Shown: positions 50,860-59,881, counted from the stretch's first letter. The stretch is 64,000 nucleotides of DNA from JAJRZX01 sp964472295 (GCA_964472295.1 CAYYJQ010000001.1:92546-156545); one strand, 5' to 3'. Program-made: numbers and translations. The notes: a model not told the origin generated them from the letters alone.

Positions 50860-52107
50860 TCAGTCCCCCTTCTTGCCGTCATCGATGGTTACGGGTTCAG
50901 GGTAACGGATTCGCCCCAGGAAACGTTTGCTCACCCCGGCTACAAGGTCCAGTTCCACTGTATGAGAGCCCTTGGGGACATCCACGTCCACCCTGTCGCG
51001 GTCCCCGACCACGGCCCCGGCAAAAGAGACCTTCTTGTCGGGCGTTGCCTTGAAGACGCTCCAGGCAAAGGGCTTTTCATCAAGGGAGACCTGCACCACG
51101 TATCTGCCGGGCTTGGTCGTTCCCGGCGGCAGGAGAAGCCTTACATAGGCCCTTGCCCGGAGGGGCCCCTCGAGCCTCACCTTCAGGGCCTTTCCACTGG
51201 TGGAGAGCCACCACTTCTGGTATCCCTTGGGGACCTTGAGGTAGGCCTTTCGCCCATTGACAGGGGTCTCGCTGGTCCAGTCCACCTTATCGGGGCTGGA
51301 ATAATGGCTGAGCTCAAAACCAGAGAAGATAAGGACCGCGGCGACAAGGGCCATGACCACGTACCTGGTCTTTTTCCAGTGTATGGTCCTCTTCCACCTG
51401 CTCTTCATAATGGCGGGCCAGACCTCTTTCTCGGCGCGCACGAGGTCGTTTGGAAAATCCACCTCCACCCAGGGCATTCCCGCGATGTTATAGGCCTTCA
51501 TCTCAACGGAGGTACAGATGCCGCGAATGGCCTCTATGCTCCAGCAGTTCTCGGCGCCGTTCCTTACAAGGGCGTCGGCACGCGCCATGAGGGCCTCGGC
51601 CCCCCTTTCATCGTAACAGGTAAGCCCTATGCTCTCGCCCCGCGAGGCCTCTGGCGGAAGATCCTTTCCGAGGTCAAGGACCTTGCCCTCCTGCACCGCA
51701 ACCTTTGTCTGCTCACGCCCGTTGGTGGAAGATGAATCAAAGGCAAGGCCGTTTCCGCCCCTTGCAAGGAGGCGGTCGAGTATCTGGGGGTGATAGAGAA
51801 GGTCGCAGTTCATGAGCACAAAGGGGCCCTCTATCCAGTCGCGGGCAAGCCAGAGAGAATAGAGGCTGTTGGTCTCGTCATAACGGGTGTTCTCTATGTA
51901 CTCGACGCGGTCGCCGAGCTCGCGGCGCACCTCATTTGCCTTGTAGCCGACGATTACAAGGACCTTGCCTATTCCCGCGTCGTTAAGGGCCTCTATCTGG
52001 TGTTCTATGATGGGACGTCCGCCCACGTGAAGGAGGCACTTGGGCCGTCCCTTCGAGACCCGCTCAAGCCTGCTTCCGTATCCCGCGGCAAGTATCACTG
52101 CCTGCAT
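50860..52107 (-). CDS. LicC-like nucleotidyltransferase fused to a membrane-anchored C-terminal domain
   Basis: 415 residues. Residues 1-235 are a sugar-nucleotidyltransferase fold: AVILAAGYGSRLERVSKGRPKCLL (nucleotide loop), NTRYDETNSLYSLWLARDW and MNCDLLYHP (metal Asp), and PWVEVDFPNDLVRAE. This is closest in pattern to phosphocholine/aminoethylphosphonate cytidylyltransferases (LicC-like). A membrane helix follows at about 249-265 and then a beta-rich domain of about 145 residues (KVRLEGPLRARAYVRLLLPPG...), presumably outside the cytoplasm. Such a fusion is unusual. It is downstream of the ABC and TagF-like genes, fitting the making and decoration of a surface polymer. Confidence 0.85.
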   Translation of the reverse strand: MQAVILAAGYGSRLERVSKGRPKCLLHVGGRPIIEHQIEALNDAGIGKVLVIVGYKANEVRRELGDRVEYIENTRYDETNSLYSLWLARDWIEGPFVLMNCDLLYHPQILDRLLARGGNGLAFDSSSTNGREQTKVAVQEGKVLDLGKDLPPEASRGESIGLTCYDERGAEALMARADALVRNGAENCWSIEAIRGICTSVEMKAYNIAGMPWVEVDFPNDLVRAEKEVWPAIMKSRWKRTIHWKKTRYVVMALVAAVLIFSGFELSHYSSPDKVDWTSETPVNGRKAYLKVPKGYQKWWLSTSGKALKVRLEGPLRARAYVRLLLPPGTTKPGRYVVQVSLDEKPFAWSVFKATPDKKVSFAGAVVGDRDRVDVDVPKGSHTVELDLVAGVSKRFLGRIRYPEPVTIDDGKKGD

Positions 52108-52224
52108 AACGCCAAACCTTTTTAGTTAAAAACCTCTATATAATTAACTTCTCTCTCTACCTTCAGGGCGCCTACACCGCCGTAGACTCGCGGCCCATGG
52201 GAACGGCGGCAAAAAGACCGAAGG

Positions 52225-53982
52225 TCATGCCTGTTTTTTCGCCTCGGCCTTCTCGACCCTCCACCGGGCAAGGTCTTCGGGCCTGCCGTCGAACTTTATC
52301 CTGCCCCTGTGCAGATATAGGAGCCTCTCAAAACCCGTGGTATGATGCTGGTCAGGGAGCGCCACTACAAGAAGACGGTCCCCGGCGCGACGAATAATTT
52401 CCTTAAGGCACTGACCGGCCCTCTTACCGCTAAGCCCCGAAAGCGGGTTGTCAAGTACCCATATGCCTGACCTGTCGCTTATAAGTATACCACCAAGTCT
52501 TAAGAGCCGCGCCTCGTTCCGGGAAATGACGTTAGAGCCAACCTTCTGGTCAAGCCCCTTCTTGAAACTCTCTATAACCTTCCATGCGCCGATCTTACGA
52601 AGCGTCTTCTCGTCCTCGGGCGTGAGGGCCTCTGGCCCAGATAGCCCGAGGTGCTTCCAGACCTTTGCCGGCGGAAAGACCGGGGACTGGGAAAGATAGG
52701 CCACCCTTGAAGAGAGGCCGCCCTCTTTTTTCAGCATCTTCTCGTCGTCCCAGAAGACCCGTCCCTTATCAGGGACCTCGGCACCGGCGAGTATGTTAAG
52801 AAGGCTCGTCTTCCCGGAACCCACGTTACCGACAACAACCACCCTGCTTCCAGCCTCGAGAAAGAGGTCCGTGCGGCGTAGCCGCGGCTTACCCTCTCTG
52901 CCGCGTCCAACGTCAAGACGGGCACGCTCAAGGCGAAGTCCTCTTGCAAGGAGCACTGGCTCGGCGGCCTCGCCTCCGTTCTCCTCTACCTCTGCTCCTC
53001 CGGGCTTTGCGTGCCGGGCATAAGCCTCTATCCGCTCGGCGCAGGCAAGGACCTTGCCGGAACGCGCTATCTGCCTGCCCACCTGCACCATGCGGCGGTG
53101 CAGAGTCAGGGCGTAGGCGATAAAGATGAATAGGTCCCCTGGCGCTATGGTCCCGGCCCTTACCCCCCTCGCCCCCACGACAAGGGCCAGAGAGACAGAC
53201 GCCCCGAGCACAAGGTGGACATAGACCGAGGAGCGCGAGATCATCTTTGTAAGGGTCACGCTCTTTCTGGCATTACCCCAGTTTATATCGTCCATCTTGA
53301 GGTCCATGGCCCCGCCCTCAAGGCCTTCCTGAAGGGCAGTGGCATAGTCCCCCTCTTTGCGCCTGAGCCTGCTTGCCGTATCCGCAACGGGTGTGGCTGT
53401 GCGAACTCCAATGTATATGGCGATAAGGCCGGAGACAAAGAATATTACCCCAAAGCCCACGGAGACCCAGGTAATGACAACGCAGGCCGCGAGAAAGAGC
53501 ATGCCGTTCTTGAGGCCATGGACCATTATGCCCGAGAGGCCGGCCTTTATGCGCGCGCTGTCCCCTATGATGCGTGCCACGATGTCTCCCGTGGCAGTGC
53601 GCTTGTGAGGCGGCATGACCCGTGCGCCCTCTACTGCCGCGGCGCGCATCTCGTGTGCGGTAAGTGCGGCGAACCTCTTGATGTGCACGCGCTGGAACAT
53701 ATCGGCGATACCGTGTCCCAAGGCAAAAAGCAGGTATGCCATGGCCAGCATGATTACCGGGTCTCCCCAGTGGGGAAGATACCCTACGACCATGGCGCCC
53801 TTGTGAGAGCCATGCCCGAATACTATGTCTATGACCCCGCGGAGCGGCCAGGGCATGAGGAGGCGGAAAAAGACCACGCCTATTGTGGCCACCCCGCCCT
53901 TTACAAGCCACGACCTGTGGTGCCCGCCATAGTTAAAGAGCACCCCAAAGGCCCTGTTCTTTTTCTTATCTGTCCACTTCAT
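52225..53982 (-). CDS. ABC exporter half-transporter with degenerate ATPase motifs
   Basis: 585 residues from the ATG at 53982. Residues 1-310 are a membrane domain with about six helices (MsbA-like type IV exporter); 345-570 are the nucleotide-binding domain. Walker A is intact (GNVGSGKT, 385-392) and the Q-loop is SQSP. The signature is ISRNEARL in place of LSGGQ, and Walker B is GIWVLDNP (506-513), with Asn where the catalytic Glu should be. A His follows in ALPDQHHT. The homodimer would hydrolyse ATP poorly or not at all unless it pairs with another subunit. Neighbours suggest export of a polymer or lipid-linked unit. Confidence 0.88.
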   Translation of the reverse strand: MKWTDKKKNRAFGVLFNYGGHHRSWLVKGGVATIGVVFFRLLMPWPLRGVIDIVFGHGSHKGAMVVGYLPHWGDPVIMLAMAYLLFALGHGIADMFQRVHIKRFAALTAHEMRAAAVEGARVMPPHKRTATGDIVARIIGDSARIKAGLSGIMVHGLKNGMLFLAACVVITWVSVGFGVIFFVSGLIAIYIGVRTATPVADTASRLRRKEGDYATALQEGLEGGAMDLKMDDINWGNARKSVTLTKMISRSSVYVHLVLGASVSLALVVGARGVRAGTIAPGDLFIFIAYALTLHRRMVQVGRQIARSGKVLACAERIEAYARHAKPGGAEVEENGGEAAEPVLLARGLRLERARLDVGRGREGKPRLRRTDLFLEAGSRVVVVGNVGSGKTSLLNILAGAEVPDKGRVFWDDEKMLKKEGGLSSRVAYLSQSPVFPPAKVWKHLGLSGPEALTPEDEKTLRKIGAWKVIESFKKGLDQKVGSNVISRNEARLLRLGGILISDRSGIWVLDNPLSGLSGKRAGQCLKEIIRRAGDRLLVVALPDQHHTTGFERLLYLHRGRIKFDGRPEDLARWRVEKAEAKKQA

Positions 53983-54063
53983 AAGCCTCGGAGGCCGGGG
54001 CCATCTCTGCACTCAAAAATAAGGCGCCCCGCGCGGACCATCGCCCCTCTGGGACAAAGCGGG

Positions 54064-55188
54064 TCACTCTCCGGCCTTAAGGGGAAGAACGCCCGGGGGA
54101 AGTTCCTGTTTGAGACCCGCGGCGTAAGAGACCACGCCGGCAACGTTCGCGGCGGCATGGCCGGGGTCGTGAAAGAGATGGCGGGCCATGCGCCTTCTCA
54201 GCTCAGACTCCCTCGCAGGGTTGGCAAGTGAGGCTTTTATGGCGGCCTCAAGGTCACCTGGGCCGGAGACCACCCGCCCTGTCTTCCTGCCATATGTTTC
54301 GAGGTCAAGCGAGGGGGCCCGTTTCATAATCCTCTTCATGAGGCCCGGAACGTCCATGAATATAATGGGCCGGTCCAGAAGAGTGTACTCCACGGCCACG
54401 CTGGACATGTCCGTAATAAGTAAGTCTGAGGCCGCGAGATAGGGCGAAATGTCACGGTCTCTTATAAGGCGCACCGAGTCGCCCTCAAAGGGGGCAAGTT
54501 CAGTGAACCAGTCAATGTCCTTCTTGGGGTGGTCATGGGGTTTAACGAGGAGGTTCCAGAGCCCCGCGCCAGTGACGGCACGTACTATATCCACGCCCAT
54601 TACGTCAAGGGCGTTGTTTTTCTCGCCCGTTGGGGCAAAGAGTATGGTAGGACGCGCCGGGTCAAGGCCCATATCTCTTAAGAGGGCGTCTCTCTCAAAC
54701 TCGTGGTTCGCAAGGGGGTCGGTCTTTGGGAAACCCGTAATAAGGCACTTGGAGCCGTCCTCTCTTATGAGGCCTTTCTCCCTGTACCGCTCGGCATGAT
54801 AGCGCCCGGGAAGGCATAATATGTCATAACGCAGGGCCTTTTCGCGTATGGCGAGGTTCTTTACAGAGACGCCGTGAAAGATCTGCACCTTGCAACCCAC
54901 GGACTTTGGAAAGAGGGTATCAGAGAGGTGGGCCGAGACAAGCACGTCGTAGGACTCGCTCCGCACCCTCTCAAGGGGAATAATGTGGTCCCTATTCACA
55001 GGAAAGGGGTCGTAAAAACCCGTGAGGTCATAAGATACCTCGGCGCCGTCCTTGCGCTTGAACCCGCCGGAGAGAAAGACCTCTATATCCGGGTCTTCGG
55101 CAAGGAGGCGGTACACGGGCAAAAAGCAGACAAAGTGTACCTGCGCGTATCCAGTAAATAGAACTCTTTTCTTCTTTTTATATCCCAT
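54064..55188 (-). CDS. CDP-glycerol glycerophosphotransferase-like (TagB/TagF family)
   Basis: 374 residues, cytoplasmic or peripheral. GT-B-like fold with the family motifs: HFVCFLPVYRLLAEDP at the N-terminus, VQIFHGVSVKNLAIRE, TGFPKTDPL, ILFAPTGEKN, VKPHDHPKKD and SDLLITDMSSVAVEYTLLDRPIIFMDVPG, the region that binds the CDP-alcohol in teichoic acid enzymes. Relatives in Gram-negatives build phosphopolymer capsules or similar surface chains. The neighbouring LicC-like cytidylyltransferase could make the CDP-activated donor and the ABC gene downstream may export the product. Substrate not shown by sequence. Confidence 0.88.
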   Translation of the reverse strand: MGYKKKKRVLFTGYAQVHFVCFLPVYRLLAEDPDIEVFLSGGFKRKDGAEVSYDLTGFYDPFPVNRDHIIPLERVRSESYDVLVSAHLSDTLFPKSVGCKVQIFHGVSVKNLAIREKALRYDILCLPGRYHAERYREKGLIREDGSKCLITGFPKTDPLANHEFERDALLRDMGLDPARPTILFAPTGEKNNALDVMGVDIVRAVTGAGLWNLLVKPHDHPKKDIDWFTELAPFEGDSVRLIRDRDISPYLAASDLLITDMSSVAVEYTLLDRPIIFMDVPGLMKRIMKRAPSLDLETYGRKTGRVVSGPGDLEAAIKASLANPARESELRRRMARHLFHDPGHAAANVAGVVSYAAGLKQELPPGVLPLKAGE

Positions 55189-55200
55189 TCAGCTGGTTCC

Positions 55201-56436
55201 TCAGAAGAGATATGAGACAACTACAGAGAAAACATTCTTGTCATATGATTTCCCCTCGGCCTTATCAACGAGGGCAAGGCCGTCTCTTGCCGCCGCGTTA
55301 TGCGTAAGGGTCCAGTCAATGGCCATGGTCCACTTTGGGGCTATCTCTCCCTTGACGCCTGCGCCGAACTTCTGCCGCGTATCATTGCGGTCAATACGCG
55401 TGACATCAAAGGGCTCCTGAGATTTATAAGAGGTAAACCTCGCCTCGTACTTAATATGGCCTGTCCAGCCCTTCTGGAGCCTTGTAGTTATCCTTGCCCC
55501 AACCGTGTTCTGCTTCCGTGAGCGGTCCACGTTCTGAAGCGTTGCCACGTTGAGATTTTCCAGGACAAAGTCATTGTCAAAATCAATGCCAAAATCCAAC
55601 TCGTTACGCACCAGGACCTCTGGTTTTACGGGAGTAGAGATGTTCTTAAATAAATAACTCAGCGTAAGCGTGGTATGACGGTGCAGGTCAAGGCCAAGGT
55701 CAAGGCCCGCCAGCACGCTGTCCTCAGAGCGGTTGGTAAAGGGGTCGTCAAAGTTCCTGTTCTCATATCCGACGTAGACTTTGGCGGATACGGCATCAGG
55801 AGAGAGAGGCGCCTTATCATTGCCGGCGCCCTTCCAGAGCCGGCGCGTGAGATACAGAGTTACGTCTGTCTTGTCATAGTGCGCGGCAGTGAAGACCTTC
55901 TCGCTTCCTGAGATACCGTGCGCCGGGTCGCCGCGGGGTTCTTTGTCCACTGCGTCGGAGAGATAGTCCTTCTTGAATATATTTGGAGCGTATCCAAAGT
56001 CAACGCCTACGCTCGAATGGGCGTCCACGGCCTGCCTGGCGCCGAGGCCGAACTCGAAGAAACTCTTTTCCTGGTCCTGAACATATTTATTGTATGTAAT
56101 GGAGGGCTTTAAAGAGAAGGCCCTGCCGCCGAGCCCGGGGCGCCTGAACGAGGCCTTGATACGCGGAGAGAAAATGAAGTCATCTATGGAGTCCATGTCC
56201 TTGAAGCGTCCGCTCTTCTGGTCAGAACTCCTGTTCTGGTCAAAGCGGTCGCTCTGGGTGGAGGAGAGTTTGAATACATTTGTGTCATATGAAAAACCCA
56301 TGCCCGCCTCGGCCTTCCACTTCCACCCGCCTATCCTATCGGCCCCGGAGGCACGGGGGACGTAGACGCCCAAAACCCCAAGAGACAACAAGAGAAGGGC
56401 GATAAAATTAAGCCACGGTTTTTTCATTTTCACCAT
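55201..56436 (-). CDS. Outer-membrane beta-barrel protein
   Basis: 411 residues from the ATG at 56436, which has GGAGG five bases upstream. Signal peptide (NFIALLLLSLGVLGVYVPRASG), then alternating strands with aromatic ends (FSYDTNVFKLSS; RHTTLTLSYLFKN; GWTGHIKYEARFTSY; KWTMAIDWTLTHN), and a C-terminal VVSYLF, whose final Phe is the BAM recognition signature. SYDTNVF near the start is typical of TIGR03016/EpsL-like barrels linked with exosortase or exopolysaccharide loci. It probably exports or anchors the polymer made by the genes downstream. The 413-base gap upstream (56437-56850) has a GC-rich TTAAAGCC/GGCTTTAA stem near 56605-56635 and no gene. Confidence 0.85.
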   Translation of the reverse strand: MVKMKKPWLNFIALLLLSLGVLGVYVPRASGADRIGGWKWKAEAGMGFSYDTNVFKLSSTQSDRFDQNRSSDQKSGRFKDMDSIDDFIFSPRIKASFRRPGLGGRAFSLKPSITYNKYVQDQEKSFFEFGLGARQAVDAHSSVGVDFGYAPNIFKKDYLSDAVDKEPRGDPAHGISGSEKVFTAAHYDKTDVTLYLTRRLWKGAGNDKAPLSPDAVSAKVYVGYENRNFDDPFTNRSEDSVLAGLDLGLDLHRHTTLTLSYLFKNISTPVKPEVLVRNELDFGIDFDNDFVLENLNVATLQNVDRSRKQNTVGARITTRLQKGWTGHIKYEARFTSYKSQEPFDVTRIDRNDTRQKFGAGVKGEIAPKWTMAIDWTLTHNAAARDGLALVDKAEGKSYDKNVFSVVVSYLF

Positions 56437-56850
56437 ATCTTCCTCCCATATCTCTACGAACTCTGATTCACTAATTTTAAACAAACCTCATCGATTGTCA
56501 GGACAAAATTTTCTTATAGCGTAGAGACTATTAGAAGAGGATTAAAGTAAATCCTGAGGCGAACCTCTGTTTACGTGAGGGCACCCGCAAGCCTCGGTCA
56601 TTAAAGCCCGCCCGAAAGCCCGCCCGGCTTTAAATAAAAAAAATACTACCCTTGCCGACCCCTTGTAAAGCACATATGTCACAAAGGCATAACTAATACC
56701 CAAAAAAATAGTATAAACAAGGAGGAATGGCCGGAAGGAAGGGGGCCAACTTTTCCAGTGGTCGATGGGTAATGCTCAGGGAGAGGACCAGATGCAAGGG
56801 CAAAGAGGCCCCTCAGGCAAGTCGCGGTCATCCCATGTCCATCTCAGGGA

Positions 56851-58047
56851 TCAGGCGATACGCCCCTTCTCAAGGCCCGCCTCCCTGTGCCTCTTGCCAA
56901 TTTCTCTGGCAAGGCCCTCAAGGGCCTCAAGGGCCGGGCCTCCGGGCTCGCCCTTTACCTCAACGGGCTCGATGAACTCTACCTTGAGCCCCGCCATAAG
57001 GCCCTTTAACTGCGCCACCATCCTTGAACCCCAGCCATATGAGCCTATGATGGAGGCGAACCTGAGTTTGGGCTTGAGGGCGTTGGCAAGAAAGACCGCG
57101 CTCACTACCCTTGGATGGGCGCCCGTGAGAAAGCACGGCGAGGCCACAACCATGGTGGCGGCCTCAACGAGCGTGGCGGCAAATCTGCCCGTGTCGGCCA
57201 CCGTAAGGTCGAACCTCTCAACCCTTACGCCCTCCTCGCCAAGGGCCTCTGTAAGGTGGTCAACCATGCGCTCTGTGCTCCCGTGCATGGATACATAGGG
57301 CATTATTACAGTGCTGGAAGGGTCATCACAGACCCAGCCGCGGTGAGTCTCCATTACAAAATCCACGTCCCTGTGCACAGGGCCGTGGCTCGGCGCTATT
57401 ACGGCCACATCAAAGCCAGAGAGCCTCTCAAGGTGCTTTGCGATTATCTTCCTGAAGGGCATCATAACCTCGGCGTAGTACCTCTTTATGGCATCATAGA
57501 CGCGCTCCTCGCGAGTGGAGTAGAGCTCTGCGCTCGCAAGGTGCGAGCCAAAGAGATCGCAACTGAATAACACGCCGCCCTCCCGTAGATATGTGCACAT
57601 GGTCTCGGGCCAGTGGACCCATGGCGTTGATATGAACTCAAGAATCTTGCCCCCAAGGTCAAGGGTCTCGCCATCACCAACAACAATGAACCTCTCCTCC
57701 CCTATGTGCAGGTGGTCCATGAGAAGCCCCTTGCACTTCTCATTGGCAACAACCTTTGCCTCCCTGTACTTCTCAAGGACAGCGGGTATGGCCCCTGAGT
57801 GGTCCTGCTCAGCGTGGTTGGCGACAATATAGTCAAGACACTCCACGTCCCTGAGGTGGTTCATGAGCGTGGCCGTGGACGTAGGGTCAACCGTGTCTAT
57901 GAGGGCCGTCTTCGCACTTCCCTTTACAAGGTATGCGTTGTAACTCGTCCCGTCAGGCAGGGGCACAAGGGCGTCGAAGAGACGCCTTGAAAAATCAACG
58001 GCACCTACCCAGAAAACACCGTCCATTATCTTCTTTGATCTCAACAT
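56851..58047 (-). CDS. Flavodiiron protein (FprA family)
   Basis: Reduces O2 to water or NO to N2O, protecting anaerobes. From the ATG at 58047 (GGAG nine bases upstream) 398 residues. The beta-lactamase-like domain has the diiron ligands HAEQDH, STPWVHWPETM, SCDLFGSH and APSHGPVHRD. The flavodoxin domain begins VIMPYVSMHGSTERMVDHL and includes FASIIGSYGWGSRM. No rubredoxin domain is attached, so a separate electron donor is needed; the Rieske/FTR operon 6 kb away is one possible source. The frame runs to 58131 but without a ribosome site. Confidence 0.95.
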   Translation of the reverse strand: MLRSKKIMDGVFWVGAVDFSRRLFDALVPLPDGTSYNAYLVKGSAKTALIDTVDPTSTATLMNHLRDVECLDYIVANHAEQDHSGAIPAVLEKYREAKVVANEKCKGLLMDHLHIGEERFIVVGDGETLDLGGKILEFISTPWVHWPETMCTYLREGGVLFSCDLFGSHLASAELYSTREERVYDAIKRYYAEVMMPFRKIIAKHLERLSGFDVAVIAPSHGPVHRDVDFVMETHRGWVCDDPSSTVIMPYVSMHGSTERMVDHLTEALGEEGVRVERFDLTVADTGRFAATLVEAATMVVASPCFLTGAHPRVVSAVFLANALKPKLRFASIIGSYGWGSRMVAQLKGLMAGLKVEFIEPVEVKGEPGGPALEALEGLAREIGKRHREAGLEKGRIA

Positions 58048-58083
58048 GGCTGAAAACTCCCAGAAAAAAATTAAAAAGATTCT

Positions 58084-58127
58084 CCCGCTTTCTTTTGGAA
58101 AAAAGAAAGCGGGGCAAAGAAAACCTT
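58084..58127 (+). repeat. R2 module: 13-bp hairpin plus linker
   Basis: CCCGCTTTCTTTT (58084-58096), loop GGAA, AAAAGAAAGCGGG (58101-58113), then GCAAAGAAAACC. Compared with the copies ending GTAAG, the outer pairs differ on both sides of the stem. Right in front of the flavodiiron gene. Confidence 0.75.
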
Positions 58128-58141
58128 CCACTTTCTTTTAG

Positions 58142-58292
58142 GGAACCTCTGAATAATTCGTCCCAGAATTATTCAGAGACGAAAAAGAAAAAGCGCGGTT
58201 TTTCTTTTTCTCACATTTTCAATAACTTACAGTTATAGAAAATGGCGACGCGTCCATGCGCCGCTGGAAAGTCTGAATTAATCAGTCTTTCC
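58142..58292 (-). repeat. R1 four-hairpin repeat, copy C
   Basis: Reverse complement of copy A with few changes. H4 58147-58178 (CTCTGAATAATTC, loop GTCCCA), H3 58181-58210 (12-bp stem), H2 58245-58264 (GCGACGC, loop GTCCAT, GCGCCGC), H1 58266-58292. In H4 the loop differs while the stem is unchanged. It is directly followed by half of an R2 module (AAAAAAGAAAGTGGAGCAAAG). Confidence 0.9.
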
Positions 58293-58384
58293 TTAGAAAA
58301 AAGAAAGTGGAGCAAAGAAAACCAGTAGTAGCGCGAAGACCCTGCCGATGAACCCCCGCCAATACAAAACAAGACCCCTGGACT

Positions 58385-58524
58385 CTGAAAAAAGTGGGGC
58401 AAAGAAAACCAGTTCCAGCGGCCAAAGGCCGCTGGAAAAGACACCAGCATGATTTATCCGCGCCGCGCGGAGCGCGGCGCGGCATTAGTTTTCTTTGTCA
58501 ACTTTCTTTTTTAAAAGAAAGTTG
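58385..58524. repeat. R2 composite with three further hairpins
   Basis: In order: CAAAGAAAACC linker (about 58400), hairpin TTCCAGCGGCC/GGCCGCTGGAA (58413-58437), very GC-rich hairpin CCGCGCCGCGC/GCGCGGCGCGG (58458-58482), reverse linker TTTTCTTTG and hairpin CAACTTTCTTTT/AAAAGAAAGTTG (58499-58524). The two outer modules face each other, as in an inverted-repeat unit. With the R1 and R2 copies before it, it fills the 510-base gap between two genes. Confidence 0.75.
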
Positions 58525-58558
58525 GAAAAATTATGAAATCTTCCTTCTTTACCTCTTT

Positions 58559-59881
58559 TCAGGCCTTTACTATTTTCGCACTCTTGATGCCTGCCGTGGC
58601 GTTTCTTGTATCCACCACAACATCGCTATTTCTTACTATCCACCTGTAGTCATAGGCCGAGTGGTCTGTTGCTATGAGCACGCAGTCCGTTTTTTCAAGG
58701 ACCGCCTTCGAAAGTCTCGTCGAGCGCATATCAAAGCCCTTTCCACGGCTTATGGCGCGGGGCACAAAGGGGTCATTATAGCGCACAACAGCGCCCTTTG
58801 ACTTGAGTATTCTTATGAGTTCCATTGCGGGGGATTCTCTCGTATCATCGATGTCCTTCTTGTATGCCACGCCAAGGACGAGGATACGCGAGCCCTTTAT
58901 GCTCTTTTTCTTCTCGTTCAGGGCCTCCACGACCTTGCCCACGACAAAGTAGGGCATATTGGTATTTATCTCTCCGGCGAGTTCTATAAAACGCGTGGAA
59001 AAGTCGAACTCGCGCGCCTTCCACGTAAGGTAAAAGGGGTCAATGGGGATGCAGTGGCCCCCGAGGCCGGGTCCCGGATAAAAGGCATTAAAGCCAAAGG
59101 GCTTGGTGGCCGCCGCCCCTATGACCTCCCAGATGTCCACGCCCATGCGGTCAGCAAGGACCTTGAGTTCATTGACAAGGGCGATGTTCACGCTCCTGTA
59201 GATATTCTCAAGGAGTTTTGTCATCTCCGCGGCGTCTGTAGTGGAGAGGGGCACGACACGCTCCACCACCTCGGAGTATAAGAGCGAACCGAGGGTGGTG
59301 CACTTTTTCGTAATGCCCCCTACTATCTTAGGTGTTGTGCGCGTCGTGAAATCGCGCCGTCCGGGGTCTTCGCGCTCAGGGGAAAAGACAAGAAAGAAGT
59401 CCCTGCCCGCACGAAGCCCGCCTGCCTCGAAGAGGGGCAGAAGGACCTCTCGCGTGGTGCCCGGGTATGTAGTGGACTCAAGGGAAATTATCTGGCCCTT
59501 TCGGAGCGTCTTCGCTATATCCCTTGCCGCGGCCTCCACAAAAGATAGGTCCGGCTCTCTCTTTGGTGAGAGCGGCGTTGGCACGCAGATTATCACAACG
59601 TCGGCCCCGGCGAGCCTTGTCATGTCCGAAGTGGGGCTAAAGGCGGGCCTCCTTCCCCCTCTGTGCCTTTCTATGGCCTCGGAGGGTATATGCCTTATAT
59701 ATGATTTGCCCTCCTTGAGGAGGTCTATCTTTCCGGGGTCAGAGTCAAGGCCAAGTACCCTGAAGCCCTCGTCAAGAAACCTCAGACTTATGGGGAGGCC
59801 CACATAACCAAGCCCTATGACGCCTATCACGGCCTCTTTTCTCTCCACCAGTCCCTTTAAGGCGGTAAAGTGGTCTTTCAC
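58559..59881 (-). CDS. UDP-N-acetyl-hexosamine / UDP-sugar 6-dehydrogenase (WecC/WbpA type)
   Basis: Oxidises C6 of a UDP-sugar to a uronic acid with two NAD+. The 440-residue protein has Rossmann loop GVIGLGYVGLPISLRFLDEG, TTYPGTTREVLLP, NIYRSVNIALVNELKVLADR, the catalytic Cys in PGPGLGGHCIPIDPFYL, and a C-terminal second Rossmann motif (ILVLGVAYKKDIDDTRESPAMEL). The pattern fits UDP-ManNAc or UDP-GlcNAc dehydrogenases more than UDP-glucose dehydrogenase. Likely feeds the surface polymer or O-antigen. GTG start at 59881 with AGGAG nine bases upstream. Confidence 0.93.
   Translation of the reverse strand: MKDHFTALKGLVERKEAVIGVIGLGYVGLPISLRFLDEGFRVLGLDSDPGKIDLLKEGKSYIRHIPSEAIERHRGGRRPAFSPTSDMTRLAGADVVIICVPTPLSPKREPDLSFVEAAARDIAKTLRKGQIISLESTTYPGTTREVLLPLFEAGGLRAGRDFFLVFSPEREDPGRRDFTTRTTPKIVGGITKKCTTLGSLLYSEVVERVVPLSTTDAAEMTKLLENIYRSVNIALVNELKVLADRMGVDIWEVIGAAATKPFGFNAFYPGPGLGGHCIPIDPFYLTWKAREFDFSTRFIELAGEINTNMPYFVVGKVVEALNEKKKSIKGSRILVLGVAYKKDIDDTRESPAMELIRILKSKGAVVRYNDPFVPRAISRGKGFDMRSTRLSKAVLEKTDCVLIATDHSAYDYRWIVRNSDVVVDTRNATAGIKSAKIVKA

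Noticed and set aside
56727..56975. 82-codon plus-strand frame with AAGGAGG before the ATG
   Set aside because: The ribosome site is only one base from the ATG, and half of the frame is antisense to the flavodiiron gene.
58211..58485. Two small minus-strand frames in the repeat cluster
   Set aside because: They are translations of R1 and R2; the same peptide pieces appear at the other repeat copies.
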